Source of the DNA: Parcubacteria group bacterium
GTDB taxonomy: Bacteria > Patescibacteriota > Minisyncoccia > SW-4-49-11
Length of the DNA: 5,755 nt
Direction of reading: 5' to 3'
NCBI GenBank assembly: GCA_003565105.1
Contig: PXDG01000061.1
Coordinates: forward strand, 1 to 5,755
Under the pieces are notes generated by a model. That model was given only the letters and a program-made list of their open reading frames with translations. It ran no database searches and was not told the DNA's origin. Below are positions 1-5,755 of the stretch, one piece after another (position 1 is the stretch's first letter; every line of letters starts with the position of its first letter). Position numbers and translations under genes: made by a program.

Positions 1-3000
1 TATATTCATCCAAAGCTTTTTCGTTTAAGCCCATGTCTTCATATGCATTTCCTATGTTAATATAACTCACTGAAAGGTCTCTGCGATAATCTATTCCGGA
101 TGATGGCTGAAAGTCTACCAGTTCTTGTATTGTTTGGAAGGATTTTTCAAAGAACTCCAGTGCTATTTGTATTTGACCTATTTCTGAATAAATAATTCCC
201 ATATTTGTAAAACAAGTGGAAAGGTTCGTAAGAAAATCTGTCCTGCCGGGATCAAGGATTACTAATTCTTCAGCGATTTTTAAGGCTTCCCTGTAGTGTT
301 GCAATGCATTTCCCTTTTGACCCAGGTCTTCGTAAACATTACCAACGCTAGTGTTACTAATTGAGAGCTCTTTGCGATAATCTGAACTCCCAGGTTCTAT
401 GGCTAATAGTTTCTTATTAATTTTTAAAGATTGTTTAAAAAATTCTAAAGCTGTTTCTCCTTTCCCTAAATCTTCATAAATATATCCCACATTCTTATAA
501 GTCATTGAAAGTTCTTTGCAATAATCAGCTCTATGAGGTTCTATAGCAATCAACTCTTTTTTGATTTCCAGAGATTTCTCAAAAAACTCCAAAGCCTTTG
601 AATTTAGACCCATACCTGCAAAAATATCCCCAATATTATCATAGCTCGCCCAAAGTTCTCGTCTGAATTCAATGCTGCTTGGTTCAAGCTTTAACCAGTC
701 TTGGTTATTTTTAAGAGATTTTTCAAAGAATTCTAACGCCTTTGAACCTTGACCGGTTTTTTTGTAAATATGACCTATTTTATTGAAGCTCATCGAAAGG
801 TCTTTGCGAAAATCCTTTCTGCCCGGTTCAACATTTACCAAGTCTTCCATTATACTCAGATCTTTTTCATAGTACTCTAATGCCTTTAAGTCTTGCCCCA
901 AATCTGAGTAAATTGCCCCCATATCATAATAACTTGACGAAAGTTCTCTCTGAAAATCCGTCCTGTCCGGTTCAATGTCTACTAGGTACTCCATTACCTT
1001 CAAGGCTTTCTCAAAGAATTCTATTGCCTTTGGACCCTGGTCAATATCTTTATAAATATTCCCAATTTCACTATAGCATATCGAAAGGTCTTTACGATAA
1101 ACAGTCATCCAAGGTTCTTGCGCTACCAATTCTTCCGTTAGTTTGCGGCATTTTTCAAAAAACTCCATTGCTTTATGCCTAAGACTCATGAAATCATAAA
1201 TTCTTCCTACTTTACTAAAACTAATTAAAAGGGATCTACGAAAATCTAAATTGCTGGGTTCTTTGGCCGACAATTCTTCCAGTGTATTCATCATCTTTTC
1301 GTAAAAAACCAAAGCCTTAGGGTACTTCCTCATATCTGAATAAATATCCCCCATATGACTATAACTCACGGAAAGCTCTCTTCTCAAATCGTCCCTTTCG
1401 GGGTCAAGGTCTACCAGGTATTCTGATAATTTTAAAGATTTTTCAAAAAGATCTATTGCTATCGCTGACTTTCCCATTGCTTTATAGATTACCCCCGCGT
1501 AATAATATCTTACCGATAAGTGTTTTTGAAACTCAATGTTGTTGGGTTCAATTTCCACCAAACCTTCAATCATTTTTAACGATTTAATGTAAAAATCTAA
1601 AGCATTTTTACTTCTCCCCGTATTTTGATATATAAACCCTATGTTTATGAAATTCTCCGATAATTTTAGTTTCGTTTCAGATGAATCAGCAGAATGTGAA
1701 AGTATTCTTTCATTTATTGACAAAACAATTTCAAACAAGTATAAAGCCCATTGAGAATAGCCTGATTTACTATAATTACCAGCCTTTTCATTTATTATCT
1801 TGCAGAATTCTGTTTTATCGGTTATGCTCTGATCTTCGGCAAGTTTTAGCAGAAGTTTTTTTAGCAAAGTCTCATTTTGAACACCAGTGTTGTGGACTAC
1901 CCAATCCAGAAAATTTTCAATGCTATTTCCAAAGATTTCCTCATCATTGAAGAAAGCAATTAATACTTCTTTAAGCCGAGTTTTCATCCTGGCCTGATAA
2001 AGATGCACCAGACACCACTTAAGGCAATAGGTATGCACTTCTTCTATGTCATCGGGGTCGTCAAGGATCTCTTTTATGAGATTGTAATGCAGAGCTCCGA
2101 TCTCTTTTCTTGCATCAACGCGATCAATATACCAGGTGTATGAAGCGTTACTGTCAAAGAGCCAGTCTGACAGCGATTTATGAAAAAGGGTAAGTGCTGA
2201 TTTGCTTTCAGTAATAAATGAACCTGCCTTTAAAAGAAACGACCTATTAAGTTGCTGTTTGGTTACTGACAATAACACGCACAAATAATCAATGGTCATT
2301 GGCTCAATTGCCATAAGCATAGCTTGCAGTGCGGGAACAATTTCTTTTTCGTAATCGCTGTCGCTGAACTTTCTATTAAAGGATTTAAGGTATAGGTCAG
2401 CCATACCAAAGGGGAACTTTTCAGGATGTGAAATATCATAGCAATGGTTTTGTATTTCTTCGCACAGTGCGCTGGCATACAGGAAATTGCCCTCACTATT
2501 TTGCATAATGCTTTCTATTGCATTTCGTTTTACCAACGGCTCATCACTGATCAAGCGCTTTTCCAGGTATTCCCTTATATCCTGCAGGTTTGATTTATTG
2601 GCTGCATCAAAAACATAGGGCTTGAACTTGCGGAGCAATTCAATTGTGCCTGGCTCAGGCCTTGTGGTAACAATCATTCTCAGCCATACCGGGGTTTTGA
2701 GAAATGAATCAGAAATAAGTTGTGCAATTTCATTCAGATTAGTAAGTGATTTAGCCTCGTCAAGTGCATCAATCAAAATGAAAAGGTTTCTTCCCGGATT
2801 AGGGATCCGATACAAAGGCCGCACGATCAGCTCATTGAACAAGGTGTTTGCATCAACATTTTCATCCACATCAATTGTTGCCAACATATCGCGGAACTCA
2901 CTTATTTGGGTGCTGATTTGATAGGCAATGGACTTCACCATTTTTACCGGATCGTTGAGATTTTCATCACCGGCATTACAAAGATGAAATCCCACAATTT

Positions 3001-3673
3001 CAGTTTTTCTGTCAATAAGGGATGAAGAGAATGCAGTTTTGCCTACACCTGGCCCACCCTGCAAAACAAAAACCTTTGAGCCGTTTTGGTCAGTCAGCCA
3101 TTGGTCAACAGCATCGACAAGCCATTTACGCCCGGTAAAGTGTTTTAGATGAAAAAAAATATCCGACCCGAAATCAATGGGATTCAATTTGTTTAGAAGT
3201 CTCTGTTGTACGCCTTCAAAATCAACCTTGTCTTGCTCAAGCGCATCAAGGAGCAATTTGAAGGTTTTTTCATAACTTGCCGAAGGAAAACTGTTTGCAC
3301 AATCCTGTGCATCTAGCCATTGTATTCTGTAAATGGACAAAGGGGGCTCGCAGTAAACCAACATAACGGGTATTATTTTTACATTGCTCATCATGATCTT
3401 GGCTATCTCATTTAGGCAATACCCATCAGGTTTTCTTGCAGAGTGTGGTGTGATGATATAAACAAATCTTCCGACTGACGGATCACTGGCAACCCAATTC
3501 AAACCTTCCTCAATATGCGCTTCCCAGTCAGCACCTTCCTTGAGTTTATTTTTATCAAACAATATATTGTGCCCTCGATTCTCTAAATCATTTTTTATTT
3601 GCTCTGCAAAGGAAGCATGCTGGTCTCTTCCATAGCTGAGGAAAATATTGAATTTGGTTTTGGTGAGTTCCAT
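1..3673 (-). CDS. TIR-NACHT-TPR STAND protein (bacterial NLR-like), 3' end beyond window
   Basis: Open for 1224 codons from ATG (3673-3671) to the window edge; I checked the frame line by line and found no stop. An in-frame TAA at 3688-3686 with no other start after it fixes the ATG. Domain order: TIR (about residues 8-125), NACHT ATPase (about 178-345, Walker A GGPGVGKT 206-213, Walker B LFILIDALDE 297-306, sensor TTRP 336-339), winged helix (about 455-510, ending in LFHKSLSDWL with His498), helical linker to 656, then 48-residue TPR-like units to the edge. Known for this family: ligand sensing by the C-terminal repeats triggers ATP-dependent oligomerisation and activates the TIR NADase, as in antiphage STAND/bNACHT systems. 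Phage defence is inferred from architecture; the ligand is unknown. No signal peptide or membrane segment is visible, so it should be cytoplasmic. The region before the start has only a weak AAAGA, not a strong Shine-Dalgarno. An alternative role is signalling or programmed cell death unrelated to phage. Confidence 0.93.
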   Translation of the reverse strand, partial: MELTKTKFNIFLSYGRDQHASFAEQIKNDLENRGHNILFDKNKLKEGADWEAHIEEGLNWVASDPSVGRFVYIITPHSARKPDGYCLNEIAKIMMSNVKIIPVMLVYCEPPLSIYRIQWLDAQDCANSFPSASYEKTFKLLLDALEQDKVDFEGVQQRLLNKLNPIDFGSDIFFHLKHFTGRKWLVDAVDQWLTDQNGSKVFVLQGGPGVGKTAFSSSLIDRKTEIVGFHLCNAGDENLNDPVKMVKSIAYQISTQISEFRDMLATIDVDENVDANTLFNELIVRPLYRIPNPGRNLFILIDALDEAKSLTNLNEIAQLISDSFLKTPVWLRMIVTTRPEPGTIELLRKFKPYVFDAANKSNLQDIREYLEKRLISDEPLVKRNAIESIMQNSEGNFLYASALCEEIQNHCYDISHPEKFPFGMADLYLKSFNRKFSDSDYEKEIVPALQAMLMAIEPMTIDYLCVLLSVTKQQLNRSFLLKAGSFITESKSALTLFHKSLSDWLFDSNASYTWYIDRVDARKEIGALHYNLIKEILDDPDDIEEVHTYCLKWCLVHLYQARMKTRLKEVLIAFFNDEEIFGNSIENFLDWVVHNTGVQNETLLKKLLLKLAEDQSITDKTEFCKIINEKAGNYSKSGYSQWALYLFEIVLSINERILSHSADSSETKLKLSENFINIGFIYQNTGRSKNALDFYIKSLKMIEGLVEIEPNNIEFQKHLSVRYYYAGVIYKAMGKSAIAIDLFEKSLKLSEYLVDLDPERDDLRRELSVSYSHMGDIYSDMRKYPKALVFYEKMMNTLEELSAKEPSNLDFRRSLLISFSKVGRIYDFMSLRHKAMEFFEKCRKLTEELVAQEPWMTVYRKDLSICYSEIGNIYKDIDQGPKAIEFFEKALKVMEYLVDIEPDRTDFQRELSSSYYDMGAIYSDLGQDLKALEYYEKDLSIMEDLVNVEPGRKDFRKDLSMSFNKIGHIYKKTGQGSKALEFFEKSLKNNQDWLKLEPSSIEFRRELWASYDNIGDIFAGMGLNSKALEFFEKSLEIKKELIAIEPHRADYCKELSMTYKNVGYIYEDLGKGETALEFFKQSLKINKKLLAIEPGSSDYRKELSISNTSVGNVYEDLGQKGNALQHYREALKIAEELVILDPGRTDFLTNLSTCFTNMGIIYSEIGQIQIALEFFEKSFQTIQELVDFQPSSGIDYRRDLSVSYINIGNAYEDMGLNEKALDEY
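2..1705 (-). repeat. Protein-coding array of 48-residue (144-bp) TPR-like units, downstream gene
   Basis: Units start at residues 657 (degenerate at the Glu-Pro motif), 705, 753, 801, 849, 897, 945, 993, 1041, 1089, 1137 and 1185; the last is cut by the window edge. Spacing is exactly 48 residues for all eleven full units. The twelfth has one extra residue near its start (PSSGIDYRRD). Each unit reads roughly LVxIEPxRxDFRRxL, then SxSYxNxGxIYxxMG, then xxxKALEFFEKSLxIxxE. This is a 34-residue TPR pattern (G, Y, A, F at the expected spacing) plus 14 residues carrying the Glu-Pro turn and longer helices. At DNA level the units have diverged strongly, so this is not a recent tandem duplication. 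Such arrays form a curved scaffold that binds protein or peptide ligands, and here it is the likely sensor. Confidence 0.92.
2144..2311 (-). other. Winged-helix end of the NACHT module
   Basis: Residues about 455-510 contain EPMTIDYLCVLLSVTKQQL (457-475), then LTLFHKSLSDWLFD (495-508). The pattern of a helix beginning with an acidic-Pro-hydrophobic step, a Leu-Leu core, and a closing F-H-K-S-x-x-D-W-L is a recurrent landmark of the winged-helix subdomain in STAND ATPases. The His (His498 here) usually contacts the nucleotide phosphate in the inactive state; that role is family knowledge and is not shown here. The same landmark is the first thing seen in the upstream gene, which is what allows that gene to be recognised as a STAND paralogue. 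Confidence 0.7.
2639..3142 (-). other. NACHT-type P-loop NTPase domain of the downstream gene
   Basis: The module starts with HFTGRKWLVDAVDQWL (about 178-193), the F-x-GR-x-W-L element that commonly precedes the P-loop in STAND ATPases. Walker A GGPGVGKT with Lys212 and Thr213 is intact. Walker B is four hydrophobic residues plus IDALDE (301-306); the D-A-L-D-E form, with extra acidic residues after the first Asp, is characteristic of NACHT rather than NB-ARC. A strand ending in TTRP (336-339) supplies the sensor arginine, Arg338. All nucleotide-binding and hydrolysis residues that can be judged by eye are present, so the ATPase is probably functional. In this family nucleotide exchange drives assembly of an oligomer that brings the N-terminal effector domains together. 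Confidence 0.92.
3299..3652 (-). other. TIR effector domain of the downstream gene
   Basis: Residues about 8-125 show the TIR fold landmarks in order. There is a first strand with box 1 FNIFLSYGRD (8-17), then an amphipathic helix, then strand and loop ILFDKNKLKEGADW (37-50), which matches the D-x-x-L-x-x-G-x-x-W pattern of the BB-loop region. Next come a hydrophobic strand FVYIITPHS (70-78) and the segment GYCLNEI (84-90). Glu89 sits where NAD+-cleaving TIRs have their catalytic glutamate, after a Cys three residues before it. The usual Trp before that Cys is Tyr85 here, a mild change. This form resembles the TIR_2 type seen in bacterial defence proteins. NADase activity is predicted from the retained glutamate, not shown. 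A SEFIR-like subtype cannot be fully excluded by eye. Confidence 0.88.
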
Positions 3674-3706
3674 TATTCTTTGTAATTAGGATGTTCATGT
3701 ATTGTA

Positions 3707-3734
3707 ATAATATATGTTGACAAATAAATAACAA
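3707..3734 (-). promoter_or_regulatory. Possible promoter for the TIR-NACHT-TPR gene
   Basis: On the minus strand the spacer contains TTGTTA (3734-3729), 16 bases, then TATTAT (3712-3707), about 34 bases before the ATG. This resembles a sigma-70-like -35/-10 pair with a slightly short spacer. I do not see a clear Bacteroidota-type TAnnTTTG box at the right distance. AT-rich spacers often give such matches by chance, so this is a weak call. Confidence 0.25.
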
Positions 3735-3740
3735 CTTAAA

Positions 3741-3774
3741 CCTTTCTGATACTACTAAGGGTGGTTCAAAAAGG
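3741..3774 (-). terminator. Stem-loop just after the upstream gene's stop; possible weak terminator
   Basis: On the minus strand CCTTTTTGA (3774-3766) can pair with TCAGAAAGG (3749-3741) as a 9-bp stem with one T-G wobble, closing a 16-base loop. The stem begins one base after the TAA at 3778-3776. The following TTTAAGTTGTTATTT is U-rich in RNA but is not a clean U tract, so termination may be partial. It could also just protect the 3' end of the upstream message. Confidence 0.35.
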
Positions 3775-3775
3775 G

Positions 3776-5755
3776 TTATGGTTTTTCAATTTCATCAAAT
3801 GCCCTGTTTACTTTTTCCCAAAGCTTCGGTAAGTTTTTATGATTTATACCTTGCTCGATAAGGGGCTGAAGAATGGTTTTGGCTTTGGTAAGCCAATGAG
3901 TTATTTCTTCTTCTGGACAAAGCAAATAAATACACCAGACATTATTAGCGTAATTTAATTTGTAATCAATTCTATTGGGGTCGATAGTCCCTAAATCACT
4001 ATCTATTTCCATAGATTTTTTGTAGCATTCCAAAGCCTTTTGATAATTTTCATTATTTAAGTAAATTTGTCCAACGCTACTAAGACTCCCGGAAAGAACT
4101 TCTCTAAAATCGAATCGATCTGGTTCAGTTGCTACTAACTCTTCACAAATTCGTATCGCTTTTACAAGAAACTCTAAAGCCTTTTCGTCACAACTCAGGT
4201 CAGAGTAAACAATTCCTATATTAAATAAACTCACTGTAAAATCTATTAAAAAATCAGTCCTGCTGGGTTCAAGTTCTATTATTTTTTCCAATGCATTCAT
4301 AGATTTTTTGTAATGCAGCAAAGCCTTTTTGTGTTCGCCTAGACTAGAATAAAGAAGTCCAATATTGTTATATCCGGTGGAAAGGTCTTTTTGAAATTCT
4401 ATTATACCGGGCTCAATTGACACCAATATTGTACATATGTTTATGGACTCCTTAATGAAACTCAGTGCTTTTGAATCATGTCCCATCCTTTTGTAAATAT
4501 CTGCCACATTATTTAAGCCAACAGAAAGATCCTTGTAAAAATCAGTCCTGCCAGATTCAATATCCACCAATTTCTTTCTTATTTCTAGTGATTTTTCGAA
4601 ATAAGCTAATGCACTTTCGTTTTGGCTCATATCTTTATAAATATTCGCCATGTAGTTGTAAGCTACGGATAAAGTTCTGCGAAAATCAGTTCTGTCAGGC
4701 TCATTAACTAATAACTCTATCATAATTTTCATGGATTTTTCAAAAGAATCCAAAGCCTTTTGTCGCCAACCCATTGCCCTATAAACATTTCCTAAGTTAC
4801 CCAAACTTATAGAAAGACTCTTTCGTAAATCGCTCCTTTTAGGGGCAAGTGAAACTAATTCTTGTCTGAGAATAAGGGATTCTTCAAAAAATTCATGTGC
4901 CTTAGAAAGTTTACCCATATTTTTAAAAATATCCCCCAAATTATTAAAACTGGAACTAAGTCCTTCCCGCAATTCAGTATTTTCAGGTTCAACATCTACT
5001 AGTTCTTGCATAATTTTAAGGTCTTTCTTGAAGAAATCTAAGGCGATTTGTCCTCGGCCCATTGCCCTATGAATTACCCCTAAATTATTATAGTTCACCG
5101 AAAGGTCTTTGAGGAAACTAGTTCTATCAGGTTCAAATGATTCCAATCTTTGCATTATTTCCAAAGATTTTTCAAAGAATTCCAGTGCCTTTGAAGATTC
5201 ACTAAAAGCAAAATAAATATTCCCAAGGTCATTAAGAACGAATGATAGTTCTCTAAGAAGATCGATTCTTTCTGGTTCAAGTGCTAATCTTTTTTCTAAA
5301 ACTTCCCGTATTTTTTCAAAAAACTCCAATGACCACTTGCTATATCCTATATTTTTGCAGGTATTCCCTTGCTTATCAAAAAAATCAACTAATCGTTCAG
5401 TAAAACAATGTCTTGTAAGGTATTCCATTATTTCCTTTGAAAGTTTTTCATCTTCAACCTTTTGAGAAGATATTACATATGCAAATAGTTCCTCAGCTAT
5501 GATTATGTGGTTTTCAATATAATCATCTTCTTTAAAGATGTTAGCTAATAGCCAGGTAAGTGTTTTGGTATTTTTTGTTTTATAAAGATACACCCCCAAA
5601 TACCTCAAGCAATTCCCTAACACCTCAGGCTTTTTCTCGAACTGTGCCTTGCCATAGTCGGCAAGCCTCCTGTAATAGGGTTTCTCTGTTTTGCTGTTGG
5701 GTAGGTAACGTTTTCTAACTGCATCGAAGAATTGCTGGTGAAAGAACCGTATCAA
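3776..5755 (-). CDS. C-terminal part of a second STAND-type TPR protein, 5' end beyond window
   Basis: The visible 659 residues end at TAA 3778-3776. The frame is open to the right edge of the window. A TTG lies at the very edge, but it is not a credible start, because the first residues, IRFFHQQFFDAVRKRYL, are the closing winged-helix motif of a NACHT-type ATPase (compare LFHKSLSDWL in the downstream gene). A helical linker follows to residue 155 and ends in GYSKWSLEFFEK, which matches GYSQWALYLFE at the same place in the downstream protein. Nine 48-residue TPR-like units (156-587) and a 72-residue cap with WLTKAKTILQPLIEQG complete the protein. The distance from the motif His to the first Glu-Pro unit is about 150 residues here and 159 in the neighbour, so the two are paralogues. 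The missing part should hold the ATPase and an N-terminal effector whose identity is unknown. The F-H-Q-Q form followed by RRLADY reminds me of DUF4062-NACHT proteins, a low-confidence hint. Confidence 0.9.
   Translation of the reverse strand: MIRFFHQQFFDAVRKRYLPNSKTEKPYYRRLADYGKAQFEKKPEVLGNCLRYLGVYLYKTKNTKTLTWLLANIFKEDDYIENHIIIAEELFAYVISSQKVEDEKLSKEIMEYLTRHCFTERLVDFFDKQGNTCKNIGYSKWSLEFFEKIREVLEKRLALEPERIDLLRELSFVLNDLGNIYFAFSESSKALEFFEKSLEIMQRLESFEPDRTSFLKDLSVNYNNLGVIHRAMGRGQIALDFFKKDLKIMQELVDVEPENTELREGLSSSFNNLGDIFKNMGKLSKAHEFFEESLILRQELVSLAPKRSDLRKSLSISLGNLGNVYRAMGWRQKALDSFEKSMKIMIELLVNEPDRTDFRRTLSVAYNYMANIYKDMSQNESALAYFEKSLEIRKKLVDIESGRTDFYKDLSVGLNNVADIYKRMGHDSKALSFIKESINICTILVSIEPGIIEFQKDLSTGYNNIGLLYSSLGEHKKALLHYKKSMNALEKIIELEPSRTDFLIDFTVSLFNIGIVYSDLSCDEKALEFLVKAIRICEELVATEPDRFDFREVLSGSLSSVGQIYLNNENYQKALECYKKSMEIDSDLGTIDPNRIDYKLNYANNVWCIYLLCPEEEITHWLTKAKTILQPLIEQGINHKNLPKLWEKVNRAFDEIEKP
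3995..5290 (-). repeat. Protein-coding array of nine 48-residue TPR-like units, upstream gene
   Basis: Units start at residues 156, 204, 252, 300, 348, 396, 444, 492 and 540 of the visible protein, each exactly 48 long, with no indels. The consensus is the same as in the downstream gene: an L-x-x-x-E-P turn, SxxxNxGxIY, then KALxFFEKSLxI. Units 4 and 6 alter the Glu-Pro (LVSLAP and LVDIES). The stretch from residue 588 starts with a further LGTIDPNRIDY but then departs from the pattern and acts as the C-terminal cap. Like the neighbour's array, it is probably the ligand-sensing region. Confidence 0.92.

Noticed and set aside
880..1182. Plus-strand open frame of 100 codons
   Set aside because: It lies antisense to the repeat array of the TIR-NACHT-TPR gene. 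Its YLYKYS-type pattern recurs in another antisense frame at 4465-4707 simply because both mirror the same coding repeat.
122..1561. Regular 144-bp periodicity as a CRISPR array or DNA satellite
   Set aside because: The period is a multiple of three, is read through by one open frame, and is conserved as protein rather than as DNA. No short identical repeats with unique spacers exist.
1681..1950. Plus-strand open frame of 89 codons
   Set aside because: Antisense to the linker of the large minus-strand gene; no recognisable domain and no independent support.
2296..2496. Minus-strand open frame of 66 codons in another phase
   Set aside because: Fully inside the NACHT-linker coding region in a shifted frame; its translation resembles no known family.
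2622..2921. Plus-strand open frame of 99 codons
   Set aside because: Antisense to the well-supported Walker B and TTRP region of the ATPase; a shadow frame.
1..3673. Possible frameshift or pseudogene in the left gene
   Set aside because: Every line was read in the minus frame; no stop occurs and the frame at the ATG agrees with the frame at the window edge. Motifs stay in phase throughout.
5753..5755. TTG at the right edge as the start of the upstream gene
   Set aside because: The residues that follow are an internal STAND winged-helix motif, no ribosome binding site can be seen, and the frame simply runs to the edge.

Overview
The window carries two large genes in the same direction, both on the minus strand, separated by a spacer of 102 bases. 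Both run off the window: the upstream gene (right side, 3776-5755) lacks its 5' end and the downstream gene (left side, 1-3673) lacks its 3' end. The DNA is AT-rich, the one visible start codon has no strong Shine-Dalgarno sequence, and the protein types are common in Bacteroidota. A Bacteroidota or similar AT-rich environmental bacterium is therefore my best guess, but nothing here proves the taxon.

The downstream gene is readable without a stop for 1224 codons from an ATG at 3673. It encodes a three-part protein of the bacterial NLR (STAND) type: an N-terminal TIR domain that keeps the glutamate expected in NAD+-cleaving TIRs, a NACHT-type P-loop NTPase with clear Walker A, Walker B and TTRP motifs, a winged-helix and helical linker, and a long C-terminal array of tetratricopeptide-like units. 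The units are 48 residues (144 bp) long rather than 34. Eleven full units run without any indel, and a twelfth is cut by the window edge.

The upstream gene shows only its C-terminal 659 residues. They begin at the phenylalanine/histidine motif that normally closes the winged-helix part of a NACHT ATPase, continue through a helical linker, and end in nine 48-residue units of the same family plus a C-terminal cap. It is almost certainly a paralogue of the downstream gene whose ATPase and effector domains lie outside the window.

The spacer holds a stem-loop directly after the upstream stop codon and a possible promoter. The two genes may thus be partly uncoupled in transcription, although an operon is still possible. 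The likely biology is intracellular immunity, most plausibly against phage: the repeat array senses a ligand, the NACHT module oligomerises, and TIR depletes NAD+ to stop the cell. The tandem pair with one visible TIR effector and two diverged sensor arrays is the most interesting aspect. No RNA gene, insertion sequence, CRISPR array or attachment site was seen.
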